Program-made: the position numbers and the translations under genes
Shown: one piece after another, positions 57,902 to 64,000 of the stretch
Position numbering within the stretch: the first letter of the stretch is position 1
How the letters are laid out: each line of letters starts with the position of its first letter
The notes under the pieces: model-generated
What the model was told of the DNA's origin: nothing
Seen by the model: the letters and a program-made list of their open reading frames with translations, nothing else
The model's database searches: none
Assembly: GCF_022206305.1 (NCBI RefSeq)
Contig: NZ_JAKOIW010000004.1
Span: 210,188-274,187, forward strand
From: Gordonia sp. 'Campus'
GTDB lineage: Bacteria > Actinomycetota > Actinomycetes > Mycobacteriales > Mycobacteriaceae
Direction: 5' to 3'
Length of the DNA stretch: 64,000 nucleotides

Positions 57902-59040
57902 GGACGCACCTGCGGGAGCGCTGTCCGGCGGTGGGGCTCGGGCTCCTGGTAGCGCGTGGTGCGTTGGCGCGGCATGCGGCCCGCACGCGCCGCGATGTCG
58001 ACCAGGGTGTCGACGTCGAGCACCCGGCCCGCCTCCGCGCCCGCCCCGGGCATCAGACCGCCGTCGAGCAGCAGCCCGCCGATGTCGTCCGCACCGCCGC
58101 GCAGCAGCAGGTCGACGGTGTCGGCGGGCAGTTTGGTCCACGCCACCTGGATGTGGTCGATGAGCCCCGCGGACATGAGCCGGGCCACCGCATGAAGGGC
58201 GCGGGTCTCCCGCTGAGTGGCATCGGCCGTCGCAACGCCCACCAGGTGCGGCGGGACGTTCTCGCGGAGAAGCGGCATGAGGATCAGCTCGGTGAATCCC
58301 CCCGTCCGACGCTGGATTCCGAGCAGGGTGCGCAGGTGTGCGACCTGCTGCGCAGGAGTCTCGACGTGCCCGTAGAGCATCGTGGCGGTGGAGAACAGCC
58401 CGGCCCGGTGGGCCGTCTCGATGACGTCGACCCAGTCGGCGACGGGCGGGGCCGAGCCGGAGGGTGAGAGTGTCGCCCGGATCGTGTCGTCGAGGATCTG
58501 CGCCGCGGTCCCGGGCACGGAACCGAGCCCTGCCGAACGCAGCCGCTGCAGATGCTCGGCCACGGACACCCCGGACCGGTCGGCACCGTCGACGATCTCG
58601 GGCGCGCGGTAGGCATGGAGGTGCAGGCCCTCGGCCGCACCGGTGATCTCCTCGACGAGCCGGACGTACTCGGTGGCGGGCAGTTCGGCCGGCAGCGGAC
58701 CTTGCATGCAGATCTCGGTGGCGCCGAGCCCCACCGCCTCGGTGACGAGGTCGGCGAGTGTCGGATCGCCGGGTCCGAGCCGGCTGACGACGGTGGTGTC
58801 GAAGTTGCGGTTGACGACGAAGGTGAGGGAATGGGGGTCGGTCACTCGGCACCGGACAGAGTCGGCGAGGTCGCACAGCTCTTCCAACTGAGGCCCGGAG
58901 GCACCCAGCAGCGCGGCCCAGCCCTGGTCGTCGAGGGCATCGGGACCGAGGGCGGCCGGGTCGTCACGAACACCGCGCAGTGCGGCGGTGACGCGCTCGA
59001 TCGGGGCCGTGATGTCGTCGGCCCACGCGCGCAGAACCAT
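57898..59040 (-). CDS. CofH-like protein lacking the radical-SAM cluster motif
   Basis: 380 residues aligned over its length with the C-terminal half of FbiC: LTFVVNRN (72-79), GATEICMQG (106-114), LRSAGLGSVPGTAAQILDD, YGHVETPAQQVAHL, RRTGGFTE, GGADDIGG and the end GRMPRQRTTRY. In FbiC the stretch after VVNRN holds CYxGCxFCAF; here it is about 17 residues shorter and reads FDTTVVSRLGPGDPTL, with no CX3CX2C. Only three Cys remain (56, 64, 111). The frame is continuous on both sides. TAGAGT (59048-59053, minus) lies 7 nt before the ATG, so leaderless. It cannot be a normal radical SAM enzyme. Confidence 0.8.
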   Translation of the reverse strand: MVLRAWADDITAPIERVTAALRGVRDDPAALGPDALDDQGWAALLGASGPQLEELCDLADSVRCRVTDPHSLTFVVNRNFDTTVVSRLGPGDPTLADLVTEAVGLGATEICMQGPLPAELPATEYVRLVEEITGAAEGLHLHAYRAPEIVDGADRSGVSVAEHLQRLRSAGLGSVPGTAAQILDDTIRATLSPSGSAPPVADWVDVIETAHRAGLFSTATMLYGHVETPAQQVAHLRTLLGIQRRTGGFTELILMPLLRENVPPHLVGVATADATQRETRALHAVARLMSAGLIDHIQVAWTKLPADTVDLLLRGGADDIGGLLLDGGLMPGAGAEAGRVLDVDTLVDIAARAGRMPRQRTTRYQEPEPHRRTALPQVRP

Positions 59041-59047
59041 GTCCCTC

Positions 59048-59053
59048 ACTCTA
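59048..59053 (-). promoter_or_regulatory. -10 element of the cofH-like/monooxygenase/cofG operon
   Basis: TAGAGT on the minus strand, followed by 7 nt and the ATG at 59040; a GTG at 59049 that would extend the gene lies inside it. No clear -35. Confidence 0.55.
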
Positions 59054-59067
59054 ACGTTCGGCCGCCG

Positions 59068-59136
59068 CGGTCCCCGCGCCGACGGTTCAGCGGTCCCCGC
59101 GCCGACGGTTCAGCGGTTCCCGCGCCGGGAGCTCAG
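59068..59136. repeat. Three 23-bp tandem repeats
   Basis: Copies at 59068-59090 and 59091-59113 are identical (CGGTCCCCGCGCCGACGGTT + CAG); a third at 59114-59136 has four changes. The array lies upstream of the cofH-like gene and runs into the stop codon of the membrane-protein gene ending at 59133. Confidence 0.8.
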
Positions 59137-59552
59137 CGCGGTGTGGCCGCGTTCCGCCCGGGTTCGGGCAGACGGCCGGACCAGATCAGGGCGACCGCCG
59201 GGCCGACACCCAGCAGGAGGAGCAACACGGTCTGCCACAGGAAATTCCCGCTGGGCGTCAGGACGACGTCACCGCCGGGTCCGGGGAAGCCGCCGGCCAC
59301 GAGGACGACGAGTCCCCACGCGCCGAGTGGGCCGTAGCGCCAGGCCGTGGCCGTGAACCCGGCGGCGAGCCACAGCAGTACGACGTTGAGCAGACCGGCG
59401 ACGATCGCGGCGACGGGCAGCGCGACGCCGCCGAATCGCTGGTAGGTGAAGGCCACCGCGAGCAGGCCGACGACGAAGCCGTCGAGGACGAGGAACCCGA
59501 GCAGCGCACGGTCGAGGGCGCGGCGTCGCGTGGGGTCGGCGGGAGCGGTCAT
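59133..59552 (-). CDS. Four-helix membrane protein, Rv1171-like
   Basis: 139 residues with four membrane segments (about 16-36, 43-66, 72-90 and 104-125) and a short charged N-terminus. No enzyme motif. The position next to mshB matches Rv1171. mshB lies 13 bp upstream, so the two are probably one transcript. Function unknown. Confidence 0.75.
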   Translation of the reverse strand: MTAPADPTRRRALDRALLGFLVLDGFVVGLLAVAFTYQRFGGVALPVAAIVAGLLNVVLLWLAAGFTATAWRYGPLGAWGLVVLVAGGFPGPGGDVVLTPSGNFLWQTVLLLLLGVGPAVALIWSGRLPEPGRNAATPR

Positions 59553-59565
59553 GGCGTTGCGCTCC

Positions 59566-60450
59566 TCAGTCGATCCCGGCGAACAGGTCGGTTTCGCGGG
59601 TCCCGGCGTGCACGTCGTGCCGGTGCGGCTCGGTCAGGATGAAGTGCTCGTGGTCGGCGATGGGTTGCAGGATGTTGTTCGACAGCGCGTACTCGGTGCC
59701 CGACTCGGCGACGGTGACCTGGGTGGCGTGGGCGGCCAGGGCGGCGACCTTGTGTGGGAGGTATGTGCGGATGTCGATCTCGGTGGTGATGGCGTCGTCG
59801 GGGTAGCTGGGCAGTTCCCCGTCGACCGGCATGCGCCAGCCCTCCGGCACCGCGGAGACGCCGGCCAGCCCGGCCTTCAGCGCACTGCGTTCGGTCACCG
59901 ATTCGTACACCTTGAGCGGACCGGCGCCGTGGTCACGGACGCGCCGGACCGCGGCGGCGGTGACCTCGTGGACGAGCTTGTGGTCGGGGTGGCCGTAGGT
60001 GCCGGACGCGTCGTAACTGACGACGACCTGGGGTGCGAAGTCGGCCAGGACCTCGACCAACGCGTCGACGGGTTCGTCGGACGGCGCCTGGACTAGAGCA
60101 CGCGGATGATCGGCCGACGGCGAGCCGGCCATGCCGGAGTCCCGCCACCGCCCCGCTCCCCCGAGGAACCGAGGCCTCAGCGCCGGTTCGTCGACGGGGC
60201 TCAGCGCCGCCAGCGCGCGGGTGAGTTCGAGGATGCGGAACCCGCCCAGTTGGTCGGCGCCGCCGTCGGCGACCAGTTGCGCCCATTCGTCGCCGATGAC
60301 CTCGCCCTCCTCCCCGAGCGTGAAGGTGAGGACCCGGACGTCGACCCCCTCGGCGAGGTAGCGGGCGATGGTGCCGCCGGTCATGATCGTCTCGTCGTCG
60401 GGGTGGGCGTGCACGAGGAGCAGCCGACGCGCGGCGACCGTCTCGGTCAC
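59566..60450 (-). CDS. mshB: Mycothiol GlcNAc-Ins deacetylase
   Basis: 294 residues of LmbE/PIG-L fold. Zinc ligands: His16 and Asp19 in VHAHPDDETI, and the third His in GTYGHPDHKLVH (about 143-154). Removes acetate from GlcNAc-Ins in mycothiol synthesis, the thiol buffer of actinobacteria. Ribosome site GGAGAA. Position matches Rv1170, between the Rv1171-like gene and lpqW. Confidence 0.94.
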   Translation of the reverse strand: MTETVAARRLLLVHAHPDDETIMTGGTIARYLAEGVDVRVLTFTLGEEGEVIGDEWAQLVADGGADQLGGFRILELTRALAALSPVDEPALRPRFLGGAGRWRDSGMAGSPSADHPRALVQAPSDEPVDALVEVLADFAPQVVVSYDASGTYGHPDHKLVHEVTAAAVRRVRDHGAGPLKVYESVTERSALKAGLAGVSAVPEGWRMPVDGELPSYPDDAITTEIDIRTYLPHKVAALAAHATQVTVAESGTEYALSNNILQPIADHEHFILTEPHRHDVHAGTRETDLFAGID

Positions 60451-60463
60451 GACAGTTCTCCGT

Positions 60464-62458
60464 TCACGACAGTTCCCAGTTCACGGCCGTCCCGAAGATG
60501 GACACCTGGATCGGCCCGGTCAGCGGAACGTCGCGCACGGCGGGCGTGGTCCCGGTGACCATCGAATCCTGGTACAGCGGAAGGTAGATGGCCTGCGCGG
60601 CCAGCAGCGGTTCGGCCTCGTTCAGCGTGGCGACCGGGTCGTCCTCGGACAGCGCGGTACGTGCGAGGTCGATCAGCCGCGGATCGCAGAGGCCGGAGAT
60701 GTTGCTGGCGTAGCTGTCACCCGGGTCGCCGCCGCTGGGTGCGATGCTGGTGGGCGTCGGTGGCGTGGCGGGCGACGGCTCGGTGCCGGGCTTGGGCTGG
60801 TTGCAGTCCACCTGCGACGCCAGCGAGGCCGCGGGCGGCACTCCGAGGCCCGTCCAGCCGACGACGAGGTCGACTCGCCGGTTCGTCAGTGCGGAGCCGT
60901 ACAGCTCGCTGTTGGGCAGGGTGACCACCTGCGCGCGGACTCCCGTGCCGCGTAGCTGGTCGACGATGCTCGACGCGGCGGAGATGGTCCGCGGATCCCC
61001 CGCGACCGCACCCACGCGCACGATCAGGTCCTGGCCATCCTTCTGGAACGGCAGGATCCCCTCCGGCAGGTCGGGCACCTCGGCGAGACCCTCCACCGGC
61101 GTCTCGCTCGGACCCGGCGGCGTTGATCCGCCCGCGGTCGACTCTCCTGCCGCCGACGGAGTCGGCACCGCCGAGGAGGACGGTTGCTCGGAGGCAGACG
61201 ACTCGTCGGAGGCAGAAGGCACCGGATCTGCGGAGCCGACGGGTTCCGGCGCGGCGCGCCGGTAGCCCGCCGAGCCCAGTAGCGCGTCGATCTCGGCCGG
61301 CGGGGTCCGCGGGCGCGAGACCGGCGTGTACCCCGGATCCGACGGGGCGAACACCGTGTTGGCGAAGGGCTGGACGACCCAGTCCCCCGCACCGGCGAAC
61401 GTGGTCAGGCGCGGGTCGATCAGGCCGAGGATGGCGCGGCGGACCTCGACCGAACTCATCGCCTCGGTGCGCGCGTTCACGCTCACCCCGAGCGATCGCG
61501 CGCTCAGACTGCGGGCCGTCTCGAGACCCGGCAGGGCGCCGAGTTCGGCTTCGGTCGCGGGTGAGGCGCCGAGCGCCACGATCGAGGAGTCACCCGAGCG
61601 GATGGAGTCGAGCATCTGCGCGGAGTTGCCCGCGCGACGCAACACCACCTGATCCAGGCGCGGCGGGGTGACCCAGTAACGGTCGTTGCGCGCGAGGCGC
61701 ACCTCGTCGCGTGTCTTGTCGATGCCGACGATCGCGTACGGCCCGGCCGAGACCGGCTTGCCGGTGTCCATCCCCGTCTGGAAGCCGGCGGGCGCGCCCT
61801 TGAGGACGTGACTGGGAAGCAGGCCGGTGAACAGTTCGCGCCACGCCGGGTACGGACTCTCGAACCTGACCTCGACGACCTTCCCACCCTGACTGGACTG
61901 GACCGAGTCGATGAGCCGGTATCCGGCCGGGGCGACCACGTTGGGCTGGCGAGACATCTGCTGCCACAGGTAGTTGAAGTCGTCACCCGTCACGGGCAGA
62001 CCGTCGGACCACTGCGCATCGGTGTGGATGCGGTAGGTGACCGTGAACGGTGCCCGCGAGGTGACCTCGGCGGAGGTGACGAACGACCGCTGCAGCTCCC
62101 ACACCGTTCCGCCCGGCGTCTGGACCGGCACGAACGCGCTCGGCAGCGTCATCGCGGCGACGGCCGTCGTGACCGGGTTCTGGTCCGCCGCGATGTGTGG
62201 ATTGAATCCGGCGCCGACCGAGTCGGTGGCGACGTAGATCGTCTTCGCCACCGGATACTCGGTCGGGGTGGGCGGCGGGCCGGTGTCCCGGACCGGGGGC
62301 GGCGGATCCGACATGCACGCGGTCAGGGCGACGAGCAACGCCGCACCGCACGAGAGCAGTCCGAGCGCGCGGCGTCGGACCGGGTGCGCGGCCGCGCTCC
62401 CCGTCCGACCCTCCGCACGGAGCTCTGGTCTCACGCGATTCACCTCGGATACCCCCAT
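60464..62458 (-). CDS. lpqW: LpqW-like substrate-binding lipoprotein (family 5 oligopeptide-binding fold)
   Basis: 664 residues. Signal peptide with lipobox LTAC (Cys about residue 48). The SBP_bac_5 fold is visible in TIYVATDSVGAGFNPHIAADQ (about 74-94) and FTVTYRIHTDAQWSDGLPVTGDDFNYLWQQM. A Ser/Pro/Glu-rich linker (about 395-460) splits the C-terminal lobe. In mycobacteria LpqW binds no transporter partner but controls the balance of PIMs and lipoarabinomannan. Start uncertain; no ribosome site is obvious. Confidence 0.88.
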   Translation of the reverse strand: MGVSEVNRVRPELRAEGRTGSAAAHPVRRRALGLLSCGAALLVALTACMSDPPPPVRDTGPPPTPTEYPVAKTIYVATDSVGAGFNPHIAADQNPVTTAVAAMTLPSAFVPVQTPGGTVWELQRSFVTSAEVTSRAPFTVTYRIHTDAQWSDGLPVTGDDFNYLWQQMSRQPNVVAPAGYRLIDSVQSSQGGKVVEVRFESPYPAWRELFTGLLPSHVLKGAPAGFQTGMDTGKPVSAGPYAIVGIDKTRDEVRLARNDRYWVTPPRLDQVVLRRAGNSAQMLDSIRSGDSSIVALGASPATEAELGALPGLETARSLSARSLGVSVNARTEAMSSVEVRRAILGLIDPRLTTFAGAGDWVVQPFANTVFAPSDPGYTPVSRPRTPPAEIDALLGSAGYRRAAPEPVGSADPVPSASDESSASEQPSSSAVPTPSAAGESTAGGSTPPGPSETPVEGLAEVPDLPEGILPFQKDGQDLIVRVGAVAGDPRTISAASSIVDQLRGTGVRAQVVTLPNSELYGSALTNRRVDLVVGWTGLGVPPAASLASQVDCNQPKPGTEPSPATPPTPTSIAPSGGDPGDSYASNISGLCDPRLIDLARTALSEDDPVATLNEAEPLLAAQAIYLPLYQDSMVTGTTPAVRDVPLTGPIQVSIFGTAVNWELS

Positions 62459-62523
62459 GAAGAAGAAGCTTCTCGGCCCATCGGACGTGTCGGCCCCACC
62501 GTCCCGGCCACCTGTCGCGCGGG

Positions 62524-64000
62524 TCAGGAACCGACGGCGGCGTCCCGGGACTTGGCCCGCGAACGCTCGCGTGCCCGCGTGTTCGAGTCGAGGTGCACCT
62601 TACGCACGCGAACGACCTCCGGGGTCACCTCGACACACTCGTCGGCGGCACAGAATTCCATGGCGGCCTCGAGGTCGAGCTGCATCGGCTTGGCAAGGGT
62701 CTCCATCACGTCGGCCGACGACTGACGCATGTTGGTCAGCTTCTTCTCGCGGGTGACGTTGATGTCGAGGTCTTCCTGACGCGGGTTGATGCCCACGACA
62801 TGGCCCTCGTAGCTGTCGTCACCGGGGTTGACGAAGAAGGTGCCGCGGTCGGCGAGCTGGATCATCGCGAACGGTGTGACCGTGCCGGCGCGGTCGCTCA
62901 CCAGCGAGCCGGTGTGGCGGGCGCGGATCTCGCCGGCCCACGAGTCGTATCCGTCGAAGACGGCGTTGGCGATGCCGGTGCCGCGGGTCTCGGTGAGGAA
63001 GTCGGTGCGGAAGCCGATCAGGCCGCGCGAGGGCACGATGAACTCCATCCGGACCCAGCCGGTGCCGTGGTTGTTCATCTGCTCCATGCGGCCCTTTCGA
63101 GCCGCGAGGAGCTGGGTCACCGCGCCGAGGTACTCCTCGGGTACGTCGATCGTCAGGTGCTCGAACGGCTCGTGCACCTTGCCGTTGACCTGGCGGGTGA
63201 CCACCTGCGGCTTGCCGACGGTCAGCTCGAAGCCTTCACGGCGCATCTGCTCGACGAGGATCGCCAGCGCCAGCTCACCACGGCCCTGCACCTCCCAGGC
63301 GTCGGGACGGCCGATGTCGAGCACCCGGAGGGAGACGTTGCCGACGAGTTCGGCGTCCAGGCGCTGCTTGACCATGCGGGCGGTCAGCTTGTGTCCGGAC
63401 ACGCGGCCGGCCAGCGGCGAGGTGTTGGTGCCGATGGTGACCGAGATGGCGGGCTCGTCGACGGTGATACGCGGCAGCGGCTGCGGGTTCTCGAGGTCGG
63501 CGAGGGTGTCGCCGATCATGATCTCCGGCATACCGGCGACGGCGACGATGTCGCCGGCCGATGCCGATTCCGCGGGCGTGCGCTCGACGCCGACGGTGGC
63601 GAGCAGCTCGGTGATCTTGGCGCGCTCGACGACGGCTTCGCCGTCGACCTCTCGGCACCAGGACACCTGCTGGCCCTTGCGGAGGGTGCCGTTGTGGATG
63701 CGGACGAGCGCGAGGCGGCCGAGGAAGGCCGACGCGTCGAGGTTGGTGACGTGGGCCTGCAGCGGGGCCTCGGGATCGCCCTTGGGCGCCGGGACGTGTT
63801 CGAGCAGGACGTCGAAGAAGTCGTCGAGGTTCTCCCCCGCCGGGACCTCACCGTTGGCGGGCTGCACGGTGCTGCACTTGCCCGCGCGACCCGAGGCGTA
63901 GAGCACCGGGAGTTCGAGGACGAGTTCGGCGGCCTTCGCGGCCTCTTCGTCGAGATCCGACGCCAGGTCGAGAAGCAGGTCCTGGGTCTCGTCGACGACT
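62524..64000 (-). CDS. typA: Ribosome-associated GTPase TypA/BipA (C-terminal part, cut by window end)
   Basis: About 492 residues of the C-terminal part; the open frame runs to the window edge, so the GTPase motifs G1-G4 lie outside. Visible: LPVLYASGRAG near the domain II entry, the elongation-factor-like GRLALVRIHNGTLRKGQQV, and the BipA-specific C-terminal region ending MNNHGTGWVRMEFIVPSRGL and VGINPRQEDLDINVTREKKL. BipA binds the 70S ribosome and helps 50S assembly and stress growth. Position matches Rv1165. Confidence 0.92.
   Translation of the reverse strand, partial: VVDETQDLLLDLASDLDEEAAKAAELVLELPVLYASGRAGKCSTVQPANGEVPAGENLDDFFDVLLEHVPAPKGDPEAPLQAHVTNLDASAFLGRLALVRIHNGTLRKGQQVSWCREVDGEAVVERAKITELLATVGVERTPAESASAGDIVAVAGMPEIMIGDTLADLENPQPLPRITVDEPAISVTIGTNTSPLAGRVSGHKLTARMVKQRLDAELVGNVSLRVLDIGRPDAWEVQGRGELALAILVEQMRREGFELTVGKPQVVTRQVNGKVHEPFEHLTIDVPEEYLGAVTQLLAARKGRMEQMNNHGTGWVRMEFIVPSRGLIGFRTDFLTETRGTGIANAVFDGYDSWAGEIRARHTGSLVSDRAGTVTPFAMIQLADRGTFFVNPGDDSYEGHVVGINPRQEDLDINVTREKKLTNMRQSSADVMETLAKPMQLDLEAAMEFCAADECVEVTPEVVRVRKVHLDSNTRARERSRAKSRDAAVGS

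Noticed and set aside
57898-59040. Frameshift as cause of the missing CofH cysteines
   Set aside because: Homology is in the same frame on both sides of the missing segment and alternative frames do not encode CYxGCxFC there.

Overview
The window is 64 kb of high-GC DNA from a mycolic-acid-producing actinobacterium, most likely Gordonia or a close relative (inference). Evidence: gene order follows Mycobacterium tuberculosis over long stretches; genes for mycothiol (mshB), coenzyme F420 (fbiA, fbiB, cofG/cofH-like), type VII secretion (eccB, eccE), methylglucose lipopolysaccharide and alpha-glucan (GH57 end, Rv3032-type GT4, gpgS, glgC, glgA) and WhiB2 are present; many starts are GTG; and many genes carry a TANNNT -10 element 6-8 nt before the start codon with no ribosome site (predicted leaderless). 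No rRNA, tRNA, insertion sequence, prophage or CRISPR array was seen. Homologies were recognised by reading; no database search was run.

Layout. (1) 1-27.1 kb follows the Rv3031-Rv3055 order: alpha-glucan glycosyltransferase, acetyltransferase, beta-propeller lipoprotein, two methyltransferases, enoyl-CoA hydratase, NUDIX, ABC ATPase, serB2, ctaD, fecB, the class Ib ribonucleotide reductase operon nrdHIEF under tandem NrdR boxes, an FMN reductase and a divergent TetR. Inserted into this order are a stand-alone LigD-type polymerase, an LLM flavoprotein, a DUF985 cupin with a PTH2 protein, a CanA-type carbonic anhydrase and an SNF2 helicase/SWIM pair. (2) 27.2-31.8 kb is an accessory island: an HpxO-like urate hydroxylase and a divergent eccB/eccE pair without other secretion genes. 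(3) 31.8-39.6 kb follows Rv3255c-Rv3262: manA, a SIS-like protein, DUF3499, a degenerate zincin, whiB2, fbiA, fbiB, then a NUDIX gene; the phosphomannomutase expected in this block is missing. (4) 39.6-51.9 kb follows Rv1213-Rv1201c: glgC/glgA, an RlmA-like methyltransferase, DUF3117, a DivIVA-domain protein, gpgS-folP2-fadD6, two LOG genes, dapE, a DM13 protein, dapD. (5) 52.2-64 kb follows Rv1178-Rv1165: dapC, fdxC, then in the place of fbiC a cysteine dioxygenase/rhodanese operon and a cofG - flavin monooxygenase - cofH-like operon, then a membrane protein, mshB, lpqW and typA (cut by the window edge).

Most notable: the CofH-like protein aligns with the C-terminal half of FO synthase but has lost the CX3CX2C motif that binds the radical-SAM [4Fe-4S] cluster, while its partner CofG keeps it, and a Baeyer-Villiger-type flavin monooxygenase is translationally coupled between them. 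Second, a very short ORF ending Met-Cys-Met-Cys-Cys-Arg lies just upstream of cysteine dioxygenase and looks like a cysteine-sensing leader peptide. Third, the RlmA-like gene encodes an in-frame zinc finger upstream of any usable start codon. Also of note are an orphan eccB/eccE pair and three different long perfect intergenic hairpins lacking U-tracts.
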